Shown piece by piece: positions 20,027 through 27,927 of a stretch of 45,314 nucleotides of DNA (its first letter is position 1; every line of letters begins with the position of its first letter). Source of the stretch: an uncultured Microcaldota archaeon (GTDB lineage: Archaea; Micrarchaeota; Micrarchaeia; CAILAH01); contig CAILAH010000063.1 in the NCBI GenBank assembly GCA_903832205.1, forward strand, positions 1-45,314, written 5' to 3'. The position numbers and the translations under genes were made by a program. A model generated the notes under the pieces. That model worked only from the letters and a program-made list of their open reading frames with translations. It had not been told where the DNA came from and made no database searches.

Positions 20027-21877
20027 TTACATGTTACGTATGACCGGAATCCCAAGGATGTGCAGGCACGCCTCAAGGGCCTCGGCATATTTTTTCACGA
20101 GCCTTTTCCTGCTCTCGCTCACGCCCTTTTCCTCGCCGATAACCCTGCAGGCCGCATAAAACGAGTTGAATGCTGAGCACAGCTTTATTGCATAATCTGC
20201 CATGTTCTGCGGCGCATAGGTGTCCACCGCCCTGGCGCACACCTCGGGGAATTTTGCAATCTCCCGTATGAGCTGCAGCTCGCTTTTCTCCGTGAACACC
20301 AATTTTCCGTCCCAGTAATCGTCAATTGTTTCCTTGTCCAGGATGTGCACCGCGCGCGCATATGCGTACTGCAGGTAGGGGCCGCTGTCGCCCTCAAAGC
20401 TGAGCGCCTTTTCCCAGTCGAACACCAGCTCCTTCTCCGGGCCGAGCCTGATGAACGAGTACCTGATTGCGCTAATCCCGACAGCCTCGCTTATGCCTTT
20501 CTTCTCCTCCTCGCCGTAATCCCTGAACTTATCGCTGATGAGCGCGTGCGCCCTGCTCACACTCTCTTCCACCAGCTCATCCGCTGAGAATCCAATCCAA
20601 GTCCCCTTCCTGCCAGATAACTTTTTCCTATGAGAGGTCCTTTCCGCCTTGAGCGTCGCATGCCCGTATGAGATGTGCCTGTAATTGTTCGCCTCCTCTT
20701 TGAACCCGGCCATATCCAATGAAACTTTTATGACGTTCTGCGGGTACTCCTGCTCGACACCAATAATATTGACGACCTTTTTCGCATTGCTGAAGTTTGC
20801 CTGCTGCCCCTTTGCATTGCTCGTGAAAAGCAGCGCGCCGTTCTTCTGCATTGAGAACTTGTCAAACAGCAATTCATCCTTAATGATGCCCAATTTCCAC
20901 ATCTGGAACGCAATATCTTTTGCCGTATAGGTCGCAACGCCGTTCGCCCTCACCAGCACCTTGTCCGCATCCGTGAGATGCTTGAACATGGGGTGCCCGC
21001 TCAGCTCAATGATCTTGCACCCCGCATACTTGCTGTCCCCGCCGGCAGTTTTGAGTATTCCCTTCTTCTCCAGTAAGTCAAGCCCGTTCCTCATTAGCTT
21101 CGCGTGCACGATATCGCTTTCCCACACGAGCACGTTCTGAAATATGTTCAATCTCTGCAACGTAATCTTTTGCGCCTCAACGCACTGCACAGCCATCTCC
21201 CTGCCCATGCGCGATACCGTCTCGTCGCCCTCCTCCAGCTTCCTCATCAGCTCTTCCACTTCCCTCTTTACATCCGCGCTCTCCTCATACATCCTGGCGG
21301 CTTCAACATACTTCTCGCCGAGCCACATATCATATTTCTTCCCCTTCTCAACCGTGGCACCGCGCATGCACGCCCACAGGCTCTGTGCCACCTGCAGCCC
21401 CAGGTCGTCGATGTAGTCCATCCTCACCACATCAAAGCCGCCATAGTCAAGCAGGTTGGCAATGCAGTCGCCTATAATCCCATTCCTCAGATGCCCGATG
21501 TGCAGCGGCTTGTTCGGGTTAACAGAAGGGTACTCGACAATGACCTTAACGCCGTTCTTTGCAAACCTGTGCTCATACTTCCCTACAAAATCCGTATAGA
21601 ATTTTTCAGTGAGCGTGAAATTGATATAGCCGTTCGCATTCTTCATCGTATAATGCCCGCTCTCCAAATGCGGCATAATCTTCTCCGCAATCTCTGCGGG
21701 CTTTGCCTTTGCATCCTTTGCAACCCTGAACGCTATCCTGCACTCAACATCAACGCCCTCGACTCCCCCGTCCTGCACAAGGTTGAGCACCTCCTCCTTT
21801 GCAATCGCTATCCCGTACTCCTTCTCAAGCGCCACGCTTGCCTTCCCTGAAATTTCCTTCTTGATTTCAATAATCAT
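20027..21877 (-). CDS. argS: Arginyl-tRNA synthetase
   Basis: 'VEYPSVNPNKPLHIGHLRNGIIGDCIANLL' class I HIGH motif; 'SFEGDSGPYLQYAYARAVHIL'. Confidence 0.95.
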   Translation of the reverse strand: MIIEIKKEISGKASVALEKEYGIAIAKEEVLNLVQDGGVEGVDVECRIAFRVAKDAKAKPAEIAEKIMPHLESGHYTMKNANGYINFTLTEKFYTDFVGKYEHRFAKNGVKVIVEYPSVNPNKPLHIGHLRNGIIGDCIANLLDYGGFDVVRMDYIDDLGLQVAQSLWACMRGATVEKGKKYDMWLGEKYVEAARMYEESADVKREVEELMRKLEEGDETVSRMGREMAVQCVEAQKITLQRLNIFQNVLVWESDIVHAKLMRNGLDLLEKKGILKTAGGDSKYAGCKIIELSGHPMFKHLTDADKVLVRANGVATYTAKDIAFQMWKLGIIKDELLFDKFSMQKNGALLFTSNAKGQQANFSNAKKVVNIIGVEQEYPQNVIKVSLDMAGFKEEANNYRHISYGHATLKAERTSHRKKLSGRKGTWIGFSADELVEESVSRAHALISDKFRDYGEEEKKGISEAVGISAIRYSFIRLGPEKELVFDWEKALSFEGDSGPYLQYAYARAVHILDKETIDDYWDGKLVFTEKSELQLIREIAKFPEVCARAVDTYAPQNMADYAIKLCSAFNSFYAACRVIGEEKGVSESRKRLVKKYAEALEACLHILGIPVIRNM

Positions 21878-21887
21878 TTGAGCACCT

Positions 21888-21990
21888 CACTGATGGGGAA
21901 CCTAGGTTCCCCCTGTGCATCTTCGCCGTGCGAAGATGATGCATCATTCGGCTCCGCCGAATGCATGTCGTGTGGTCTACACCCCTTCCT
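21888..21990 (+). repeat. R1 dispersed repeat, intergenic copy A
   Basis: CACTGATGGGGAACCTAGGTTCCCC...CGTGTGGTCTACACCCCTTCCT; about 100/103 identical by eye to 27462-27564. Confidence 0.93.
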
Positions 21991-22020
21991 ATTTACAATG
22001 TATGGTCCACACGTTTCCAT

Positions 22021-22668
22021 TTATTTTAACACCTTGTTTGTCTTGAAATACCACAGGTACATATCTAATTTGCCGTTAGGCATTTTAGCCTTTTTCGCAA
22101 TGCCTTTTAATATACCCTCAATTTCCATATATCTTTGCCTGTTCATGGAAGTGAAATGCCCAATCAATCCATACTCCCTCATGAGCCTTAATACATGCAA
22201 ATCGATAATCGCAACGTCCTTTCCCACACCTACATTCCTGAGGAAATGGCTGGCCTCCTTGTATCCCATGCCTTTCACGTTCTGCACGAGCCACTCGCGC
22301 GCCTCATCAACCTCTGTAAAATCCATAATTATGTCTTTTAATTTCCCGTCGAACCTTCTCGCGCCGATGATGAATTCCGCCCTCCTGTTGTAAAACCTGG
22401 AGCCCGCAGCCCTCAATTCAGCAGCGAGCTTTTTCTCAGGCGTTTTTGCAAACCCCTCATAGCCGAGCGCATTCTGCACGCGCATCCCCATCTCCGCGGA
22501 TGTATTTGCAGTTAGTATGCAGAAGCACAGCTCGGAAAACCATTTCTTCTCCCCTGCGTTAAGCATCCCCTGAAAATCCTCCCACCTATCTTTTATTGCT
22601 TTTATTGTTTCATCGTCAGTGCCAGCAATCCTTTTAAGCAGTGGGTCCATCGTAAGCTTATGCCTCAA
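22021..22668 (-). CDS. ogg: N-glycosylase/DNA lyase (archaeal 8-oxoguanine DNA glycosylase)
   Basis: 'VKGMGYKEASHFLRNVGVGKDVAIIDLHVLRLM' HhH-GPD motif with catalytic Asp. Confidence 0.88.
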   Translation of the reverse strand: MRHKLTMDPLLKRIAGTDDETIKAIKDRWEDFQGMLNAGEKKWFSELCFCILTANTSAEMGMRVQNALGYEGFAKTPEKKLAAELRAAGSRFYNRRAEFIIGARRFDGKLKDIIMDFTEVDEAREWLVQNVKGMGYKEASHFLRNVGVGKDVAIIDLHVLRLMREYGLIGHFTSMNRQRYMEIEGILKGIAKKAKMPNGKLDMYLWYFKTNKVLK

Positions 22669-22709
22669 AACCTTTTTAAAGCGGAATTAAGAGAATACTT
22701 ACGACACAA

Positions 22710-23423
22710 ATGAAAATGCTCAAGCCCAAAAGGCAGACAATCCGCAGGCATTCTGCCTGGGACGAGTTCGACCGCAGGAAAACAAGAAGGGAGCGCAATA
22801 TTGACGAGTACCTGTGCATTGTCAACCACTTACTGTTCGATTCGGTCCGCAAGTCTTATGCTGCGGGTGTAAGGGAGTCGCTGGCTGAGGGGGCAAACGT
22901 CGATGCCAAGGGAGATTATAACCTGACACCGCTCATGATTGCTGCGCAGCGTGGCGATGTCCTGATGTCAGAGCTTCTCCTTTCATTCAATGCAAACATA
23001 AATCAGGGCGACAAGTACGGCCTCAGCGCATTGATGTTCGCTGCGATGAAGAACCGCCTCGATGTTGCCCTGCAGCTTCTGAAAAAAGGCGCATACGTGA
23101 ATGCGGAGAGCGAGGACGGCAACACTGCGCTCATCTTTGCCGCCATTGAGGGCAACGTGAGCATGGCGCGGCTCCTCATCAGCAATGGCGCCTCAGTAAA
23201 CCAGGTCAACGATGATAAGGTTACGACCATAATGCTCTCGTCCTACAAAGGCCACAGGGGCATGGTCCTGCTGCTTGTGGAGAGCGGGGCGGACGTGAAC
23301 CTATTGGATAACGAGGGAAATTCCGCACTGGCATACGCGCAGCGAAAACACCATTTGGAAATCATGAATATACTAATCAATGCGGGCGCACTCTACGTCG
23401 TCAAAAAATCCGGAAAGGCGTGA
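22710..23423 (+). CDS. Ankyrin-repeat protein
   Basis: At least five ANK units, e.g. 'DGNTALIFAAIEGNVSMARLLISNGASVNQVN'. Confidence 0.85.
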   Translation: MKMLKPKRQTIRRHSAWDEFDRRKTRRERNIDEYLCIVNHLLFDSVRKSYAAGVRESLAEGANVDAKGDYNLTPLMIAAQRGDVLMSELLLSFNANINQGDKYGLSALMFAAMKNRLDVALQLLKKGAYVNAESEDGNTALIFAAIEGNVSMARLLISNGASVNQVNDDKVTTIMLSSYKGHRGMVLLLVESGADVNLLDNEGNSALAYAQRKHHLEIMNILINAGALYVVKKSGKA

Positions 23424-23425
23424 AA

Positions 23426-23887
23426 TTATTCTTCCCTCTGCGCCACGCCAATGTCTTTTACCCTTTTCTTTATTTCCACTTCGCTTGGCTTAAGCCTGAA
23501 CGCCAGCGGCACTCCTGTCTTTCGGTCCATGGAATCGTCGGCATTGCGCCTCAATTCACTCAGCATGGACCGCCTGAGCTCTGTCTTTATTTCGGTCCCG
23601 TCACTTCTAATTATGGTGCCGTCCCTGAGCATTTCCCTCAGTGCGGCGTATTGCTCTGGCCCTGACTTGAGGTTCAGGGGCACGGGCTTCCCGTTCTCAT
23701 AAAATTCCTGCTTGGGAACATTATTGGTTTTTATCGTATAAGCAGCATTCCCCCACGTGAGCGTAAACTCGTGGGCATAGTTAACCTGCTCTTTTTCCTT
23801 CTCCTTATATACCTGCGATCCCTTGTCTACCATTTCTATCCCCAATAACAATTGGGTATATGGCTTTAAATATTTTCCGAAATCCAT
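23426..23887 (-). CDS. Hypothetical protein
   Basis: 153 aa ORF between the ankyrin gene and gatE; no family recognised. Confidence 0.5.
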   Translation of the reverse strand: MDFGKYLKPYTQLLLGIEMVDKGSQVYKEKEKEQVNYAHEFTLTWGNAAYTIKTNNVPKQEFYENGKPVPLNLKSGPEQYAALREMLRDGTIIRSDGTEIKTELRRSMLSELRRNADDSMDRKTGVPLAFRLKPSEVEIKKRVKDIGVAQREE

Positions 23888-23907
23888 GTTTTTTAATCAG
23901 ACGCGAA

Positions 23908-25680
23908 TTATTTCTTCCCAATCAGCTGCATGAGTTCCTCAGCCTCAATCCTCAGCCTGTATTTTGCAAGTATCTTTTGCGCATCCCCGCCCTCTTCTTC
24001 AATTATTTTCTTGAGTGCTGCTCCTGTAATCCTCCCAAGCCCCTTTTCCTTGATTATCACATCAATCCCGGCTTTTGGGTTTTTGCACAATTCTCTGATA
24101 AGCTCCTCAATCGCCTTTTTTGTTATCCTGTTATGCGCATACTGCTGCAGCACCTCAATTAACCGTTCGTCATCAATCCTGTCAACGGGAATCCCTTCCC
24201 TTGAAATCGTCTTGAGCGAGCTCACGAACGTAACCGCGGCAACCTTGGCGTCAACGCCCATCCCAACCGCCCTGTTATATGCGCCAAGATGCGGCGAGCG
24301 CAGCAGCTGCGGCGCCAAATCCTTATTTGTCTGCCCCTCCAGCTCGCGCAGCACATCCTCTGGGTTTCTCGGAGCATATTTCTCCGATTCCCTAATCAAA
24401 TCCTCTGTTACGATGATGGGCTCCACATCCGTTTCAGGGTACATCCTTGCGCCAGTGGGCATGGGCCTCATGAACTGGCTCTCCCCGTTCTTGAGCGGCT
24501 TTCTTGTCTCGCTGGGGATCTTTTTCATGTACGCCCTCTCAACAACGCTCTGGAACGCGAGCCTCATCTTCTCGTCAAAATCTCCAATCAGTATTGCGTA
24601 TGAGCTTCTCAGGCCGGCCTTCAATTCCTTCTCAACCGCATTCTTGTCAACGCCGTATTTCTCGAAATCCTCATCACCGTGAATCATCCCGCCGAACCCA
24701 AACGTCCTTGCATAGTCCGCAAGCTCCGTCCCGTATCTCCTGTTCTCGTACAATTCAAAGCCGAGCATTCCCTTCAATCCCGGAAGCAGTATGCCAATTA
24801 CGCGCGCCCCATTTCCTATCGCTTTTGGAATGAATCCCTTACCGCTCTTGAACAGCTCGGTCAAATCAACATAATCCGGCTCTTCAGGGTTTTTCGGCTT
24901 TTCCTCCGCAGGAATTTTCCTGATGAGCTCAATCAGCCTCTCCTGCCTCAGCACTTCCCTGTTCACGATCAGCGGGATGTCATCGAGCTCCTGCACGCCC
25001 TTGATTTCACAGCGCACACCGCCGTCCACAGAAATATTCATGTCCTGCCTTATTGTCCCGATTCCTCTCGCAGCCATCCCGGTCATGCGGAGCATCATCC
25101 CGATTGATTCGGCAACCTCGCGCGCGTGCTCCCCGTCCTTAATGTCGGGCGCGGTGGCAATCTCTATGAGTGGCACACCCAATCTGTCAAGCGAAAACCT
25201 CGCGCTCCCCTTTTCCTCCAAAATCCCTGCGCTTTCCTCCTCAACGAACAGCGCCTGGATTCCTACCTTTCCACCTTTGCAATCTAAGTGCCCGCCAAGC
25301 CCCACAAGCCCGGACCTTTGGAACCCGGATGTGTTGCTCCCGTCAATCACAATCTTCCTCATGAAGAAAATCTCATCCGCGATTGCCATGCGCATGTGCC
25401 TTGCAACCGCAACTGCAACCTCCAGCGCAGCAACATCCGCATCGTGGGGCGGCTCCTCATCTGTCTCCACAAGGCATGAGTTGTCATATACAGAATACAC
25501 AAAATTTGCGCTCTTGAGCTCCTCCCTTACGGCGGCAATGTCCTTCTCGCCCATCTCGCTCTTCACCGCGTGCAGTCTCCGTTTTATCTCGCCTTTCACA
25601 ATGCCCGCAGAATGGGATGGGCACCTGCAGAACAGCTTGCCCGTGTTGAGCCTCTGGTGTATTTCAATCCCGACCTTCAC
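23908..25680 (-). CDS. gatE: Glutamyl-tRNA(Gln) amidotransferase subunit E
   Basis: 'VGIEIHQRLNTGKLFCRCPS', 'GRITGAALKKIIEEEGGDAQKILAKYRL' C-terminal YqeY-like tail; archaeal GatE. Confidence 0.93.
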   Translation of the reverse strand: MKVGIEIHQRLNTGKLFCRCPSHSAGIVKGEIKRRLHAVKSEMGEKDIAAVREELKSANFVYSVYDNSCLVETDEEPPHDADVAALEVAVAVARHMRMAIADEIFFMRKIVIDGSNTSGFQRSGLVGLGGHLDCKGGKVGIQALFVEEESAGILEEKGSARFSLDRLGVPLIEIATAPDIKDGEHAREVAESIGMMLRMTGMAARGIGTIRQDMNISVDGGVRCEIKGVQELDDIPLIVNREVLRQERLIELIRKIPAEEKPKNPEEPDYVDLTELFKSGKGFIPKAIGNGARVIGILLPGLKGMLGFELYENRRYGTELADYARTFGFGGMIHGDEDFEKYGVDKNAVEKELKAGLRSSYAILIGDFDEKMRLAFQSVVERAYMKKIPSETRKPLKNGESQFMRPMPTGARMYPETDVEPIIVTEDLIRESEKYAPRNPEDVLRELEGQTNKDLAPQLLRSPHLGAYNRAVGMGVDAKVAAVTFVSSLKTISREGIPVDRIDDERLIEVLQQYAHNRITKKAIEELIRELCKNPKAGIDVIIKEKGLGRITGAALKKIIEEEGGDAQKILAKYRLRIEAEELMQLIGKK

Positions 25681-25732
25681 TCCTTATTCTCCTCGCAAAA
25701 TGCTTTAAATATTACGCATTATTAATACATCC

Positions 25733-26359
25733 ATGTCTTCAGACCAGCTCATACCGACTCGCATGGAGCTCATGAAAATCAAGGACAGGAAGAAGCTTGC
25801 CGAGAGGGGGCACAAACTGCTTAAGCAGAAGCGTGACGCCCTGATAATCGAATTCTTCAAGATATATAACCGCGCCAGCGATATGAGGGAGAGGCTGAAC
25901 GGGGAGCTCTACAAGGCATACATGCAGATGGCCACTGTTGAGATTCGCCACGGCCCGCTAATGCTCAACGCCGCCGCTGAAGGCATGCCCGAGCCCTATG
26001 TCATAGAGGTCAGGGAAAGGAACGTGATGGGAGTCCGCATACCCGAAGTGAAGAAGGAAAAGAAGGAAACCGGCTATGCCTACAGCGTCATGACGACCGA
26101 TTACAGCATGGATGAGACCGTTGCCGCGTTCCAGAAAGTGTTAACGATGATTCTTGAGCTTGCGGAGACCGAAAATGCGCTCAAGAGGATAATCAAGGAC
26201 ATTGAGAAGACCAAGAGGCGCGTCAACGCGCTCGAGTACATTCTTATCCCGAGGCTTGAGGGGCAGGGAAAGCTGATTACGCTCAGGCTTGAGGAGATAG
26301 AAAGGGAAAGCTTCTTCGTGCTCAAGCAGCTGAAAAGAAAGGCAAACGCCAACGGCTAA
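25733..26359 (+). CDS. atpD: A/V-type ATP synthase subunit D
   Basis: 'LIPTRMELMKIKDRKKLAERGHKLLKQKRDALIIEFF', 'RRVNALEYILIPRLEGQGKLITLRLEEIERESFF'. Confidence 0.92.
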   Translation: MSSDQLIPTRMELMKIKDRKKLAERGHKLLKQKRDALIIEFFKIYNRASDMRERLNGELYKAYMQMATVEIRHGPLMLNAAAEGMPEPYVIEVRERNVMGVRIPEVKKEKKETGYAYSVMTTDYSMDETVAAFQKVLTMILELAETENALKRIIKDIEKTKRRVNALEYILIPRLEGQGKLITLRLEEIERESFFVLKQLKRKANANG

Positions 26360-26415
26360 TTCTGTTGCATTATCTATTTTTCAACCGCACAGGAGAATAA
26401 AACAGAAAGAAATAG

Positions 26416-27432
26416 TTAGCCTGTCCTGGCCCTCTGGTAGCATTGGTTCTGCCAGTCCCTGTAGAGCGGGTCGGTTATCTTGTCGCATTCTGACCTTAGC
26501 GTCTCATTATCAACTATGCTGTCCGCGAAGCAGCCCCAGATATAGCCGGACTCATTTATGTCCTGGCAGATGGACGGCATCAGGTTAATCTGCGCAACCC
26601 TCACCTTGCAGTATGCAATGTCCTTTGCAGCGGAAGCAAACGTGCCGCTATATTCGCAGAGGCTCGGGTCTTTGAGTTTTCCCGCAACATCGATAAGACA
26701 GTCCTTCCTTGTCTTGTAGGAGGTTATGGGCAGGCACTCGGAATAATTGCCGCTTGAATAGGCGACACTCGACTGGCAGTCCTCCCTGTAGATTTGGTCA
26801 CTTATCTGGTTGCATATGTTTCCATTCGTTCCCGTAATCCTCGCGAACGTCTTTATGCACTCTTTCCTGGAGGCGTCATATTGCTCATAAACATAGCACC
26901 TGTAGGGGTCCATCAGCAGTATTGAATTGCACGCGCTCTTGTCCATGCTTCCGGAAGTAATCGCATCACACGCCTTGCTGCTGTTGGTCTTGAATGCGAA
27001 TTTCAGCAGGCATTCGCTGTTTGTGCCGCAGTAAAACAAGTCATTTGAGGCAAGCGCCTTGCACAATGACTGGTCCGGGTCGTTGGCGCACATTGAGAAC
27101 CCGACGCTGATCTGGCAGTTGTGCCTCATCTCATCATTCACAATCCCGCTACAGTTAGTCGCAGTGAAATAACAGGAGTCCTTAAGTGAGGCATCCTCAA
27201 TATAGGAGCATAGTGACTTGTTCAGCAGGCAGGCATCCACATCCGCCCTCGTAAGCCCCCTGCACGGCCCGACCACAATCTCCTTTGTTACGTTTTCCAC
27301 TGTTTGGTTCTCCGTCAGGTTTTCCGTCACATTTGGCTTTGGCGGCTTTGGCGGCGTGGGCGGCTCAAAGCATCCGGCCATGAACGAAAACAACAATACT
27401 GCGATAATGAACACGAAAATAGCTCCCTTCAT
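26416..27432 (-). CDS. Cys-rich lipoprotein with irregular helical Cys-pair repeats
   Basis: Lipobox 'FSFMAGCFEPP'; more than 20 Cys in motifs such as 'CNQISDQIYREDCQSSVA', 'CDKITDPLYRDWQNQCYQRA'. Confidence 0.75.
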   Translation of the reverse strand: MKGAIFVFIIAVLLFSFMAGCFEPPTPPKPPKPNVTENLTENQTVENVTKEIVVGPCRGLTRADVDACLLNKSLCSYIEDASLKDSCYFTATNCSGIVNDEMRHNCQISVGFSMCANDPDQSLCKALASNDLFYCGTNSECLLKFAFKTNSSKACDAITSGSMDKSACNSILLMDPYRCYVYEQYDASRKECIKTFARITGTNGNICNQISDQIYREDCQSSVAYSSGNYSECLPITSYKTRKDCLIDVAGKLKDPSLCEYSGTFASAAKDIAYCKVRVAQINLMPSICQDINESGYIWGCFADSIVDNETLRSECDKITDPLYRDWQNQCYQRARTG

Positions 27433-27461
27433 GCCTTACCCTTCGTTAATAATATTTAAAT

Positions 27462-27564
27462 CACTGATGGGGAACCCAGGTTCCCCCCGTGCATCTTCGC
27501 CGTGCGAAGATGATGCATCATTCGGCTCCGCCGAATGCATGTCGTGTGGTCTACACCCCCTCCT
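27462..27564 (+). repeat. R1 dispersed repeat, intergenic copy B
   Basis: CACTGATGGGGAACCCAGGTTCCCC...CGTGTGGTCTACACCCCCTCCT; near-identical to 21888-21990. Confidence 0.93.
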
Positions 27565-27646
27565 GCGAATATTTAAATTTGTTATCTACTCAAAGAACGT
27601 CATAGGGCTCCTGTAGTCTAGCCCGGTTAAGGACATTGGCCTCTCA

Positions 27647-27777
27647 AACACTGATGGAAGGGGGCACATCCCCCTTCCCTCGTGTGGCGTCAACCTATGG
27701 TTGACGACTTGCACAAACCTCGTTTGTGCAATGGTCTACACCTAACCCCCTGCGGGTTTGGGTTGTACTAAAGAGAA
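27647..27777 (+). other. tRNA-Glu intron 1 (position 37/38)
   Basis: Flanked by TTGGC/GCCGA stem, CTCT/AGAG central helix and 3-nt bulges. Confidence 0.88.
27649..27742 (+). repeat. R1-family repeat inside tRNA-Glu intron 1
   Basis: CACTGATGGAAGGGGG-CACAT-CCCCCTTCCCTCGTGTGG + two extra hairpins + TGGTCTACACC. Confidence 0.8.
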
Positions 27778-27798
27778 CGCCGAAAGCCCGGGTTCGAA

Positions 27799-27927
27799 TC
27801 TCAGCCCAAGGGGGAGCGCCGCATTTTCGCAGCGGCGAAAAGCGACACCTTTTGGCTCTCAGCCAAAAGAGCGCCCCCTTAGTCCGAGACCGCCCAAACC
27901 CCCAATGGTTTGGTGGTATTTCGAAAA
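27799..27927 (+). other. tRNA-Glu intron 2 (T-loop, position 59/60)
   Basis: CCGGG-TTCG-AA^T ... CGAA-AA^T-CCCGG; 4-bp central helix and two 3-nt bulges. Confidence 0.88.
27802..27903 (+). repeat. R2 dispersed repeat copy inside tRNA-Glu intron 2
   Basis: About 99/102 identical by eye to 19920-20021. Confidence 0.92.

Noticed and set aside
21888-21990. R1 as a C/D box sRNA (TGATG / CTGA motifs)
   Set aside because: No well-formed C/D and C'/D' pairs at proper spacing; the hairpin-rich layout does not fit.
21888-21990. Target-site duplication around R1 copy A
   Set aside because: Flanks ('gagcacct' / 'atttacaatg') show no convincing direct repeat.
21888-27564. CRISPR array
   Set aside because: R1/R2 copies are single, far apart and hairpin-rich, without regular spacers or cas genes.
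27811-27818. GGGGAGC in the R2 copy as the tRNA-Glu acceptor 3' strand
   Set aside because: It leaves a mismatched T-stem and extra nucleotides, and the same string occurs in the intergenic R2 copy. CAGGAGC at 27934-27940 with CCCGG before it pairs perfectly.
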